Notes under the pieces: generated by a model
What the model was told of the DNA's origin: nothing
Database searches by the model: none
The model's input: only the letters and a program-made list of their open reading frames with translations
Source: an uncultured Bacillota bacterium
GTDB taxonomy: Bacteria; Bacillota_I; Bacilli_A; RFN20; CAG-288
Reading direction: 5' to 3'
DNA: 64,000 nucleotides
NCBI GenBank assembly: GCA_949299015.1
Contig: CASFYT010000012.1
Location: 53,243 to 117,242, forward strand
Shown here: positions 1-7,891 of the stretch, piece by piece
How positions within the stretch are numbered: the stretch's first letter is position 1
Layout: each line of letters opens with the position of its first letter
Program-made: the position numbers and the translations under genes

Positions 1-1
1 C

Positions 2-784
2 CCCCGGAGGGGGGCCGACCGGAAGGTCCAGGTCAAGCTTTCCTTCGACCAGGCCGTCCACGGAACCAAGGTCGACATTCCCCTCGACACGATCGAGACC
101 TGCCCGCATTGCCACGGAAGCGGGGCCCGCTCGCCGGAAGACGTCACGACCTGCCCGACCTGCAAGGGAAGGGGACACATCCGGACCCGGAGGCAGACCA
201 TCTTCGGCGTCATGGAATCGGACCAGGTCTGCCCGGACTGCAACGGCAGCGGAAAGAAGGTCCGCGCCAAGTGTCCGGAATGCGGCGGCAACGGTCGCGT
301 CCGCAGCCGTTCGACCATCAGCGTCGCGATCCCGCATGGCGTCGACAACGACGATGTCATCCGCATTTCCGGAAAGGGAGAAGCCGGAATCAACGGCGGT
401 CCAAATGGAGATCTGGTTATTGCCATCTCCGTTTCTCCCAGCAAGACGTTCCAGCGTAAGGGAGCGGACGTCTACACGACCATCAACGTCTCGCTGGTCG
501 ATGCCCTCCTCGGCGCCACGGCGACCGTCAAGACGATCGACGGCGACGTCGAACTCGACATTCCGCCCTGCACCCAGCCGGGGACCATCCTCAAGATGGG
601 CGGAAAGGGCATCCTTCTTCCCCAGAGCAATCGCCCCGGCGACCAGTACGTCACCGTCAACGTCCTCTTCCCCAAGAGCCTGACAAACGACGAAAAGGCG
701 CTGATCCAGCGCTTCGACGAAATCGAATCGAAGAAGCCCCAAGGTCTCTTCTCCTGGCTGAGAAGCAAGATCAAGGGCGAGTGA
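2..784 (+). CDS. dnaJ: Chaperone protein DnaJ, 3' part (5' end outside window)
   Basis: Hsp40 co-chaperone that delivers unfolded clients to DnaK and stimulates its ATPase. The frame is open from the first bases, so the J domain and Gly/Phe region lie upstream of the window. What is visible (260 residues) starts just before the zinc-finger domain, which has four CxxCxGxG-type motifs: CPHCHGSG, CPTCKGRG, CPDCNGSG and CPECGGNG. The two beta-rich client-binding domains follow, with the usual signature around GGPNGDLVI and KGADVYTTINV. The protein ends in a short basic tail (SWLRSKIKGE). A strong terminator follows the stop directly, so this is the last gene of its operon, presumably after grpE and dnaK, which cannot be seen here. 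Identification is secure from the zinc-finger repeats. Confidence 0.96.
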   Translation, partial: PRRGADRKVQVKLSFDQAVHGTKVDIPLDTIETCPHCHGSGARSPEDVTTCPTCKGRGHIRTRRQTIFGVMESDQVCPDCNGSGKKVRAKCPECGGNGRVRSRSTISVAIPHGVDNDDVIRISGKGEAGINGGPNGDLVIAISVSPSKTFQRKGADVYTTINVSLVDALLGATATVKTIDGDVELDIPPCTQPGTILKMGGKGILLPQSNRPGDQYVTVNVLFPKSLTNDEKALIQRFDEIESKKPQGLFSWLRSKIKGE

Positions 785-789
785 GAAGG

Positions 790-815
790 GAGGCCGCAAC
801 AGGCGGCCTCTTTTT
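790..815 (+). terminator. Rho-independent terminator of dnaJ
   Basis: An 8-bp perfect GC-rich stem (GAGGCCGC / GCGGCCTC, 790-797 with 803-810) with a 5-nt loop is followed by TTTTT. It begins six bases after the dnaJ stop. Confidence 0.92.
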
Positions 816-966
816 CCTTTCTCCCCTTCGTGGTCTCATTGGCCTCCACTCGTCTCATGGACGAGATTCCTTTCTTTCTTCGTGGTTCCATGGAATTGAT
901 GATGACGTGATCAGGCCTCTGGCAATGCATTTCCAAGCCGTTATCTCGTCGACGATTTTCTCCTGA

Positions 967-1677
967 CTGAAGATCCTTCTTCCCACGCTCTATGAAAGTC
1001 AGTACTATCTCGTCGACCACGACTTCCGCTCGGACGGAACCTTCCAGATTCCCGTCCGTTCAGACGGCGGCCTGACCCTCGACAACTTCCGGACCGTGAA
1101 CGCCTATCAGGGCGAGGAAAGCCTGACCCTGACGCCGACGCAACTCGAGAGATGCCAAGACAACGATTACCTTCTGACCGTCGAATCGTCCGAACCGGAC
1201 GTTGCGATCGATCGGATCGATTTCCACATGTCCAACGGCGACTCCTACTCCCTCCCCGTCTATGTCCTCCTGAGGTCGTCGACGGAAACGCTCGAATTCT
1301 GGTCCGAGGGAATCGAGCTCCTCACCTCCGACATCTATGGCGAGAAGTTCGAGGTCACCTATCACTTCCAGCCATCGGTGGAGACGACGCTCGACTTCCT
1401 GAGAATGCCCTCCTTCAACTATTCCCCGCTGACGGAACCGACGGAAATCCACATCCAAGAGAGCAACGAGGGACATTCCCTCACCGACCTGATCTATACG
1501 TTCCAGGCGAACGTCGAATGCGAAATCACCGTCTCGTTCCCCGAAAACTTCAACGCCTATTTCTTCACGGATGCCCTCTCGCTCTACGGACGTGCCGGCA
1601 ATGCCGAAGCCACCTTCTTCGCGGAAAGCTCCGCCGACTGCCTGAAGAAGGAGTTCGGCTACGTCTTCGACCGCTGA
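967..1677 (+). pseudogene. 5'-truncated exported/lipoprotein gene, paralogue of the island family
   Basis: The reading frame is open from just after a TGA at 964-966 to the TGA at 1675-1677 (236 residues) and has good codon usage, but no signal peptide or lipobox. The first ATG/GTG candidates lie well inside the homologous region, so the 5' end appears to be lost. Around residues 15-90 it resembles the lipoprotein encoded at 7109-7891: both have an S/D-G-x-F opening, a beta-rich stretch and a YSLPV/YSYPV motif before a run ending in E. Around 1310-1470 it matches the short remnant at 6044-6239 (IYGEKFEV against LYEEKFDA, then LDF...SPLT). A hairpin follows the stop, and then a stump of the phosphatase gene start. 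This suggests an old lipoprotein-phosphatase pair duplicated within the island. Function unknown; surface-anchored in the intact paralogue. Confidence 0.55.
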
Positions 1678-1686
1678 GCCCCTTCC

Positions 1687-1714
1687 GGGTCGCCCTTCGT
1701 GGCGACCCTTTCCC
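1687..1714 (+). terminator. Hairpin after the truncated lipoprotein gene
   Basis: GGGTCGCC (1687-1694), a 6-nt loop and GGCGACCC (1701-1708) are followed by a weak T/C tract. Position just after a stop codon and a perfect 8-bp stem support a terminator. Confidence 0.65.
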
Positions 1715-1737
1715 GTTCCTTTCGAGAGAAGAATCCA

Positions 1738-1781
1738 CTATAATCCACTCCATGAAAGGCCGAACGATCGATCTTGAGTAA
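1738..1781 (+). pseudogene. Promoter and first nine codons of a second phosphatase gene (stump)
   Basis: A TATAAT box (1739-1744) lies seven bases before ATG at 1752, followed by codons for MKGRTIDLE and a stop. The same arrangement with near-identical sequence precedes the intact tyrosine phosphatase at 6244-6284 (MKDRTIKLE). The bases ATCCACTATAATC are shared. The copy was therefore cut after nine codons. It shows that the promoter, leaderless start and gene were duplicated together with the upstream lipoprotein gene. Confidence 0.6.
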
Positions 1782-2024
1782 GCTTCAAAGGAACAGTGAA
1801 TTGAGACTTGAGGCGTTGTAAAATTGAGTAAAAAGATGATGGGTCTAGCCCTCATGCACGGTTACCATGGCAGGTGATTTGTATGATTGGAGCTCTTGTC
1901 TCCTTTATCGGTCAGTTCCCTAATGACTTTGTCAAGTATTTGACTGGGCTTAGTTTGTTCTCTACGACAGCTTTGATTCTTGTTCTTTCACAGAAAGCAG
2001 TTTTTTCGGATTTGTTTTTGAGAA
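1782..2024. other. AT-richer flank between phosphatase stump and IS element; no supported gene
   Basis: The composition changes to AT-rich here. A short hydrophobic open frame begins with GTG at 1874 (MICMIGALVSFIGQF...) and runs into the left inverted repeat of the IS. It has no ribosome-binding site and its last 15 codons belong to the IS end. It may be the remnant of a membrane protein interrupted by the insertion, or chance. Confidence 0.3.
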
Positions 2025-3013
2025 GGATCAACAATAGTGTTGCTGTCTTGGTCGAAGTTCCCGTCTTTTAAGGCATTTTCCGGATTCGAATATTCTTTGG
2101 TTGATCTTTGAGAAGTAGTCTTCGTATTTCCTATCGTCATGGATTTCTTTCCTTTCCACGAAATCATCCAAGCATTTCTGAATGTTGCGTGGATGAATTC
2201 GGAGGCGGACTTTGAACAATCTTTGGATTGCATTGCAGAAACGATTGATGGGATTCAGGAGGGCATGGGCTTCTTTTGATTGGGAATCTATGGCGACCTC
2301 ATCGCATCGTTCGAAGGCTTTTTCATACCAGCCCTTATCGTGAATCACAATAGAACCTAGTGCGACATGATTCTCGAATGCCTGCTCGGAATCTCGCTTG
2401 CTTGCCTTTCCCGTCGACAGCAACGGCAATCTGCGCGAGGTCCTTTGACAGACCTCTTCTCTTGATCTTGCTTCTCTCTTTTGCTTGGACATGAATATAG
2501 GTTTCATCGACGACTGTTTTCCCAGAAAGAACGAATTTTCTTGAGTTTTTTCTAAATGCTGAAGCTTTCTCTTCCAAAGAATGACTGTTTGAATCGACAC
2601 CTTTGACTGATGGGCAATCTGATGCGTCAGGACACCGTCTGACAGTAAAGGCAGCATCCTTCTTGATTGTCCGGACTTCAGCTTCAAGGAGAAAAGAATC
2701 GTATTGGAACGACCGGTAAAGGTCTTATGGCAATCCCTGCAATACCATCTCTGATGTCTATGCTCTTTTCCATGTTTCTTGATGTCTGTGCGATCACAAT
2801 GCGGACAGCAAAGAAAAGAAGCGGCAGAAAGACTTCTCCTGTCAAAAGAAGAGATGCCAGAAGACATGACAGCCCCTTTCCGAACGTTCGAAGGTCACCG
2901 AGAGGGAAAGTGCCATATCGTCGCTTGGTGACCCACGGACATTTACGATATGGCAGGACAATTGTATCTCGATCGACTTCAAATCGATTCATCAGCAACA
3001 CTATTGTTGATCC
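2025..3013. mobile_element. IS1595-family-like insertion sequence with 21-bp perfect terminal inverted repeats
   Basis: The 21 bases at 2025-2045 are the exact reverse complement of 2993-3013. Between them lies a minus-strand transposase reading frame with an N-terminal zinc ribbon and a DET-type catalytic start, as in the IS1595/ISXO2-like family. The element is 989 bp, close to the usual size. I see no clear 8-bp target duplication at the flanks, and the transposase is frameshifted, so it looks old and immobile by itself. It is lower in GC than the housekeeping genes. Confidence 0.75.
2028..2867 (-). pseudogene. IS1595-like transposase, disrupted by two compensating frameshifts
   Basis: DDE-type transposase. 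The N-terminus (minus strand from 2867) has a zinc ribbon, CPHCDRTDIKKHGK then WYCRDCHKTF, followed by a helix-turn-helix (LTHQIAHQSKVSIQTVILWK). The catalytic start VVDETYIHVQ and the following KRRGLSKDLAQIAVAVD are only found in another frame, between about 2577 and 2395. The original frame then resumes with SEQAFENHVALGSIVIHDK and the typical C-terminal N-x-I-Q-R-L-F...R-I-H-P-R-N-I-Q-K-CL motif. One shift near 2560 and an opposite one near 2395 therefore break the protein. The stop lies inside the left inverted repeat. The element could be active only if both shifts are bypassed, which is unlikely. Confidence 0.75.
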
Positions 3014-3132
3014 ATCTTTTGTTTTTTTATCGTTACAATCTCCTATTTCACCCTCGCCTCACCGGTCCCGTTGCAATTGATCATTTTTCCTAATTATGTT
3101 CAGAATAGTTCTCTCTCTTGTGGACGACGAAC

Positions 3133-3600
3133 ATGAAATGTAAGGCACTGTTTTCAGCCATCGCCCTCCTTTCCCTCCTTTCGCTTTCCTCCTGCTTTTG
3201 CTCGGGGAAGAACATGTGCACCAACTACTTCGTCGCTGGGGAATTCGCGGGCATGGAAGAAAAGGACCAGTCTCGATCCTATCTTTTCAATGTCTCTGAG
3301 ATTTCTCAGCAAGAATACGAGGATGCCGGTGGTCTCAACGTCGTGGACGATTACGTCCTCGGAGCGTACTTCTCAATCGAGCTCACCATCGTCACGAAAG
3401 AAGGAAGTACGACCTACGACTTCATCAACATGGAAGAGGCGTGGACAACGAGGGATTTCCCCATTTCCTACCATGATGACAACCAGACGTGGATTACCCC
3501 GCATCGGGACAAAAAGGACTCCCCCTGGAATTATCGAGAACATTTCTATCTGATCGAAATCACCGATTTGGACGCCCACGTTTTCTTCGATCCTGTCTAA
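3133..3600 (+). CDS. Small lipoprotein, paralogue A of a flanking pair
   Basis: A 155-residue exported lipoprotein. ATG at 3133 gives MKCKALFSAIALLSLLSLSSC, a clean type II signal peptide with lipobox LSSC; a TTG 15 bases upstream is less likely. The mature part is a single domain with CSGKNMCTNYFVAGEFAG, a central ELTIVTKEGSTTYDF strand region and a WITPHRDKKDSPWNY motif near the C-terminus. The gene at 5439-5975 encodes a close paralogue, and the two bracket the cysteine peptidase at 3965-5437. I do not recognise the family. An inhibitor, immunity or binding partner of the peptidase is possible, but this rests only on position. The upstream DNA is the right flank of the IS element. Confidence 0.75.
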   Translation: MKCKALFSAIALLSLLSLSSCFCSGKNMCTNYFVAGEFAGMEEKDQSRSYLFNVSEISQQEYEDAGGLNVVDDYVLGAYFSIELTIVTKEGSTTYDFINMEEAWTTRDFPISYHDDNQTWITPHRDKKDSPWNYREHFYLIEITDLDAHVFFDPV

Positions 3601-3840
3601 GAGCAAGGCGAAGCGAAGAAACGTTTACATAAGAACTCAATCGAGGAAAATGTGGAATCATCTAAAACATCTCTATATTTTGAATCCCTTTGTTCTCCCG
3701 AATGCTTCTGAATTTCTATCGCATTGCACACTACAAGATTTCTCTATATGTCATTTCTTCGATTGAAATCATCGCGTTTGAAGACGGCCGAAGATGGAAA
3801 TTGATACGCAATATGAGAAAAACGCACCGCAAGGGCTAAT
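3601..3840. other. Intergenic region with a cre-like box
   Basis: About 240 bases without a gene between the lipoprotein and the peptidase promoter. It is AT-rich and has stops in all frames. At 3616-3631 it holds AAGAAACGTTTACATA, a catabolite-responsive-element-like box that repeats the one upstream of the MFS gene (28107-28120, read on the minus strand). No other structure stands out. Confidence 0.4.
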
Positions 3841-3869
3841 TTGCATATTCGTTACCTCCATGCTATAAA
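3841..3869 (+). promoter_or_regulatory. Sigma-A-type promoter of the cysteine peptidase gene
   Basis: TTGCAT (3841-3846), 17 bp, then TATAAA (3864-3869) with an extended TG one base before. A good ribosome-binding site, AAAGGAGG (3946-3953), sits 11 bases before ATG 3965. Confidence 0.65.
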
Positions 3870-3964
3870 GAAACTAGCAATCATTCAGAGCAGTCGCTTT
3901 CTCATTTCATGGCTTCATTCCTTTTTTCTTCCTTTGCCGTATTTCAAAGGAGGCCAATCACATT

Positions 3965-5437
3965 ATGAGCAATTTCACGGCCGTCGTCGGCTCATTCTCC
4001 CTTCTTTTGGCACCAGACACCACTTTTTCCGATGTACTCGCCAACGCTACCTTGTCCGACCAGGCCTTCGCCGAACAACAGCAGATCACGGATTGGGAAA
4101 GCTATTTTGGTTATATGCGGTCAAGCAAAGGAGACAAGGACGAAGGCGAAGAAGAGAAAAGCTTGACGACCGCCATCTTTAACATTCCCATGCTCCTCCA
4201 GGAAGAGGAGCCGGAGTATTATTGGATAAAGAACGAAGAGAAGTCCGCAGAAACGATGGACGTCTCCAACGCCATTCCGGTCGAAATGCAATCTGAGGGA
4301 TTTTATTCAGATTCAGAATTGAACCAAGCCATCCTTCTCGCGGAAGTGAGCGATGAAACAAGTTATGGTGGCTGCGGCCCAATCGCGATGATCGGGATAC
4401 TGGATTACTTTTCGCGCTATCTTGGGTACGACGAACTCATTCAAGATCCGACGGACTCTTTGCAACGGATACAGCTCGCCAAGGAAGTTCTGGAAGCGAC
4501 CCATTTTTCCTTTTTTGGCAACCAAGAAAATACCCTCGTCTGGCCATGGGACGCACGGGATTCCTTCAATGCTGTCATCGAGAACCATGGACTTGACGAC
4601 ATCCTCTCTGCCCAGTCGGATTGGACGCTCTTCCTCGGGCATTACGAAGACTACTGGCCGATGGTCGTCGAAAGCATCGACAAGGGAATACCGACCACTC
4701 TCTTTGTGGGGTACAGAAACGGGAACGGCTCATTCGCGCAGCATTACACAAACATCTATGGTTATGAAACCTGGACAGGCATTCCAAGGAGCGGAACGAC
4801 AGGGGAACAGAAGAACAGAACCTTTCTCAAGGCTCGCTTGAACGGCGGAGACATGAGAGAATGCTACTGCAATGCCACCATCTTGGAATGTGCTCAAGTC
4901 GGTCTCATCACATATGACCTGAAGCCCAACAACAGCTATTCCTTCCAATCCGATGAATTCACGGAATACTTCGTCAACTCAGAAGGCGAAGGATACTACA
5001 ATCCGACTTCGCGTCTGGAATTTGGCACGCTTGACAACGGCATCGACATCATGACGGAGCGTTTGAGAACAGGGTATTTCGAAGACCAATATCTGCTTCT
5101 TTCCCCAAATCGGGCAGGGGCAGGAAATTCCTACCTTACCCTTTCCTTTCCTCACGACATCTCAAGACTGTCGTTCAAAGCCTCCGTTTTTAGTCGTAAT
5201 GAATACAACGTCGATGAAGAATTCCGCATTCAGTACTTCAGAGACGGTACGACATACGATCATATCGAAATTGACTTGAATTCCCTCGGATACTCGATTT
5301 TGAGTGCCGAACCGATCGACGTTCTCTTCCCGAAAGGTACACGACAATTCACGTTCTCGGCCATCGATCCTACACCTGCAGGCAACGAAGACCGCGGACG
5401 AATTCAACTTGAGAGTTTCGCGGTGGAGTACAACTGA
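3965..5437 (+). CDS. Putative secreted papain-like (C39-type) cysteine peptidase
   Basis: A 490-residue protein. A cysteine-peptidase nucleophile motif, YGGCGPIAMIG, places Cys at about residue 137, and a matching His motif, QHYTNIYGYETW, places His at about 260. This pairing and spacing are typical of papain-fold C39-like and bacteriocin-processing-type peptidases. The N-terminus has a short hydrophobic stretch (VVGSFSLLLAP) that may act as a weak signal peptide, followed by an acidic linker that could be a propeptide. The last 170 residues (from about 320) look beta-rich, with alternating aromatic strands, and could be a binding domain. The start is set by AAAGGAGG. The stop is one base from the start of the next lipoprotein gene, so the two are co-transcribed. 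The substrate cannot be inferred. Confidence 0.65.
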   Translation: MSNFTAVVGSFSLLLAPDTTFSDVLANATLSDQAFAEQQQITDWESYFGYMRSSKGDKDEGEEEKSLTTAIFNIPMLLQEEEPEYYWIKNEEKSAETMDVSNAIPVEMQSEGFYSDSELNQAILLAEVSDETSYGGCGPIAMIGILDYFSRYLGYDELIQDPTDSLQRIQLAKEVLEATHFSFFGNQENTLVWPWDARDSFNAVIENHGLDDILSAQSDWTLFLGHYEDYWPMVVESIDKGIPTTLFVGYRNGNGSFAQHYTNIYGYETWTGIPRSGTTGEQKNRTFLKARLNGGDMRECYCNATILECAQVGLITYDLKPNNSYSFQSDEFTEYFVNSEGEGYYNPTSRLEFGTLDNGIDIMTERLRTGYFEDQYLLLSPNRAGAGNSYLTLSFPHDISRLSFKASVFSRNEYNVDEEFRIQYFRDGTTYDHIEIDLNSLGYSILSAEPIDVLFPKGTRQFTFSAIDPTPAGNEDRGRIQLESFAVEYN

Positions 5438-5438
5438 C

Positions 5439-5975
5439 ATGAAATGCAAGACATTGTTTTCAGCCATCGCTCTCCTTTCCCTCCTTTCGCTTTCCTCCTG
5501 CTTTCGCTCGGGGAAGAACATGTGCACCAACTACTTCGTCGCTGGGGAATTCGCGGGTGTCGCGGAAGAGGATTCTTCCACCTCCTTTCTGTTCGTCGTG
5601 AAGGAGATCGCCCAACAGGAATACGAGGGTGCCGGTGGTCTCAACGTTGTGAACGATTACGTCCTCGGAACGTACTTCTCGATCGAGCTGACCATCGTCA
5701 CGGAAGAAGAAAGCACGCCATACGACTTCGTTAACATGAGGCTGTATTCCAAAACTCCTCACTTCCGTGCCACATACCATGACGACAAGGATACGTGGAT
5801 TACCCCGCATCGGGACAAAAAGGACTCCCCATGGAATTATCTGGAGCATTTCTATCAAATACAGCTTCCGAGATTGGGCCTTCATGCCTTCTTCGATCCT
5901 GTCGAAGAGGAAGAAGAAATATCCGCATCCAAACTCAATCAAAGAGATTGCCAAAGCCACAATCCAGTGCATTAA
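5439..5975 (+). CDS. Small lipoprotein, paralogue B, coupled to the cysteine peptidase
   Basis: A 178-residue lipoprotein with signal peptide MKCKTLFSAIALLSLLSLSSC, nearly identical to the protein at 3133-3600. The shared core includes SGKNMCTNYFVAGEFAG, a conserved NVVNDYVLGTYFSIELTIVT and a WITPHRDKKDSPWNY motif. It differs by a longer, more charged tail (EEEEEISASKLNQ). Its ATG follows the peptidase stop by one base, so translation is likely coupled, with GGTGGAG as ribosome site inside the peptidase gene. The duplication on both sides of the peptidase could come from unequal recombination, or could provide two variants of a partner protein. Family unknown. Confidence 0.75.
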   Translation: MKCKTLFSAIALLSLLSLSSCFRSGKNMCTNYFVAGEFAGVAEEDSSTSFLFVVKEIAQQEYEGAGGLNVVNDYVLGTYFSIELTIVTEEESTPYDFVNMRLYSKTPHFRATYHDDKDTWITPHRDKKDSPWNYLEHFYQIQLPRLGLHAFFDPVEEEEEISASKLNQRDCQSHNPVH

Positions 5976-6043
5976 CGCAGAGATGTCTATCGGTATTTTC
6001 ATCCGAATTCCAATCCATATCGTTCTTTACTAGAAGGCGGCCT

Positions 6044-6239
6044 ATGTATTTCGTTCCATTCATCTCATCCAATCTCTACGAAGAGAAATTTGATGCGATC
6101 TGTCACATCAAATCCCTGTCTGATGAAACTCTCGACTTCATCCAGACGCACTTCTTCCGCTTCTCTCCTCTGACCGCTTCCAAGAACCAAGATCAATTCC
6201 CCACAAAACAAGACCTTTTCTTCCATCGCCAGAGGAAAT
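6044..6239 (+). pseudogene. Remnant of an island lipoprotein gene upstream of the phosphatase
   Basis: The frame from 6044 encodes NLYEEKFDAICHIKSLSDET and LDFIQTHFFRFSPLTASKNQ, which aligns with about 50 residues of the truncated lipoprotein at roughly 1310-1470. It has no signal peptide and does not continue past 6240, where the phosphatase promoter starts. It repeats the lipoprotein-then-phosphatase order seen at 967-1781, here with the lipoprotein decayed and the phosphatase intact. Confidence 0.5.
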
Positions 6240-6257
6240 CCACTATAATCTCCTCGC
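6221..6257 (+). promoter_or_regulatory. Promoter giving a probably leaderless phosphatase mRNA
   Basis: TATAAT at 6244-6249 ends eight bases before ATG 6258, so transcription should begin at or next to the start codon. TTCCAT at 6221-6226 is a weak -35, 17 bp upstream. There is no Shine-Dalgarno sequence. The stump at 1738-1781 has the same layout. Confidence 0.6.
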
Positions 6258-7112
6258 ATGAAAGACAGAACAATCAAGCTGGAAGGAACCATCAACACAA
6301 GGGACCTCGGAGGTCTTAGAAGCAAAGACGGAAGAAAGATCAGGAAAGGACTGCTCATCCGGACAGACTGCCTCTATGCCCTGACGGAGAACGACATCCG
6401 TTCTCTTTCCGCCCTTCCTGCCCGTTACGACGTCGACTTCCGGAACGAAAGAGAAATCGCCGAACGTCCCGAGATCCCCATCCCCGGATGCAAACTCGTC
6501 AACCTCCCCATCGTCCAGGACCACAACATGGGAAAGAAGCCGTGGCCCCACGAGACCTACGGCGTCGAGGATCGTCGCCTGCTCTCCCTCTTCGACTTCA
6601 TCTACGTGCTCTCGAAGGAGGGCGATGCGAAGAAAGGGATGGAGCAGAGCTACCGGAACTACGTCTCTTCTCCTCTCGGACAGAAAGGCTATTCCTCCTT
6701 CCTTCACCTCGTCCTCCGAAACGAGGGCAAGGGAGCCGTCCTCTTCCACTGCGCCGACGGCAAGGACCGTGCCGGCGTCGGGGCGATGATCCTGCTCCTG
6801 GCGCTCGGCATTCCCTTCGACACCATCCTCGAGGACTATCTCGAGACGAATGACGCCGTCTCGGAAAAAAGGGAAGGCCGCCGAAGGATCCTCCATCAGC
6901 ACGGCGTCCAGGATCCCCTCCTCTCCTCCGTCCTCTCCCTGACAGGAGTGGAACCAAACTGGCTCCAGGCCGCCTACGACGAAATGAAGAGACAGGCCGG
7001 AAGCATCGATTCCTATTTCGACGGCTTCCTCCATTTTGACGAAAAGAAAAGAAGGCGCCTTCAAGAAATCTATCTCGAGGCGCCGGATCGTTCAAAGACA
7101 AGATCTTCCTAG
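6258..7112 (+). CDS. Tyrosine-protein phosphatase (Y_phosphatase3 / DSP-like)
   Basis: A 284-residue cytoplasmic phosphatase of the bacterial Tyr/Ser phosphatase family related to LipA/MptpB. The P-loop HCADGKDRAG (residues 164-173) carries the nucleophile Cys165 and the phosphate-binding Arg171. The N-terminal TRDLGGLRSKDGRKIRKG motif and the DFRNERE segment are characteristic of the family. It may act on phosphoproteins or phosphoinositides, and no substrate is evident. It is expressed from its own, apparently leaderless, promoter. It converges on the three-gene operon to its right: its TAG (7110-7112) overlaps the TAG of the opposing gene within CCTAGG. Family assignment is firm, physiological role unknown. 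Confidence 0.88.
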   Translation: MKDRTIKLEGTINTRDLGGLRSKDGRKIRKGLLIRTDCLYALTENDIRSLSALPARYDVDFRNEREIAERPEIPIPGCKLVNLPIVQDHNMGKKPWPHETYGVEDRRLLSLFDFIYVLSKEGDAKKGMEQSYRNYVSSPLGQKGYSSFLHLVLRNEGKGAVLFHCADGKDRAGVGAMILLLALGIPFDTILEDYLETNDAVSEKREGRRRILHQHGVQDPLLSSVLSLTGVEPNWLQAAYDEMKRQAGSIDSYFDGFLHFDEKKRRRLQEIYLEAPDRSKTRSS

Positions 7113-7891
7113 GAATCGACTTCTTCCAAAAGGATTTCGTTGGAGATGGATTCGTTTTCGGGAACGAGGTATTTCGTCTTTCCCAGGGCAGTGAACGGGA
7201 AGGGGACGTTTTCGTTGTAGAAAAGGGCGTAGGGACTGGCTTCGCAGGTGATTGTCACGAAGTACGTCTCTCCTTGCCGGAGAGAAGCACCGTATTGCGA
7301 CGTCGTCACCTTCTCTCCGGAAGTCGACACCACTGTGCCTTTGCCCCAACGAAGAGGATGGCCGTCATCGCAGTGGGGAGCGCCAAGGATGCCGTCCTCT
7401 TCGACATGGACGCGATAGATGGCCTCCATCTCCTTTTTGCCTTCCGGCGTCTCTTCCATCGTGAAGGAGAGGCATTCGAGGCTTCCGGAAGATCTTTCCT
7501 CCGATTCGATCTCATAATACAGGACGTTGACCGGATAGGAATAGTCCTTGCCGCCGATTCTCAGGGTGACCGTGTCCAACTTATCCATGTTCTCTGGACA
7601 ATCGATGCGCAGAAGGTAGCCCTCTTCCTTCGCCTCGAGCGAAAAGGTGGTTTCCGCGGACTGATAGACAGTCGACAGGGACAGAGTCACCGAATCGACG
7701 TCCCGCTCCTGAAGGCCTTCGTCGGCCTTGAGAGGAAAGAGGAAGCTCTTCTCGCCGGAGTCGGCGAAACATCCGTCATAGTAGACGACGCCCTCCGGAA
7801 GGCTCGGGCATTCGACATGCCCCGAATACGTTTCGCAGGATGTGAGGAGAATGGAAAGGAGAGAGAAGGAAATCCGGTATTTTCTTTTCAT
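7109..7891 (-). CDS. Lipoprotein, last gene of a three-gene exported-protein operon
   Basis: A 260-residue lipoprotein: MKRKYRISFSLLSILLTSC is a type II signal peptide, with Cys19 as the lipid anchor. The mature part looks all-beta. Its first half is similar to the truncated gene at 967-1677 (DGCFADSGEKSFLFPLKADE and KDYSYPVNVLYYEIES have counterparts there). The second half includes GETYFVTITCEASPYALFYN. ATG at 7891 overlaps the stop of the upstream gene (ATGA, 7888-7891) and follows a GGAGG site ten bases upstream. Family unknown; probably a surface protein of this lineage. Confidence 0.75.
   Translation of the reverse strand: MKRKYRISFSLLSILLTSCETYSGHVECPSLPEGVVYYDGCFADSGEKSFLFPLKADEGLQERDVDSVTLSLSTVYQSAETTFSLEAKEEGYLLRIDCPENMDKLDTVTLRIGGKDYSYPVNVLYYEIESEERSSGSLECLSFTMEETPEGKKEMEAIYRVHVEEDGILGAPHCDDGHPLRWGKGTVVSTSGEKVTTSQYGASLRQGETYFVTITCEASPYALFYNENVPFPFTALGKTKYLVPENESISNEILLEEVDS

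Noticed and set aside
1874..2071. 65-codon hydrophobic open frame
   Set aside because: GTG start without ribosome site; its 3' part is the IS inverted repeat. Kept only as a note on the flank.
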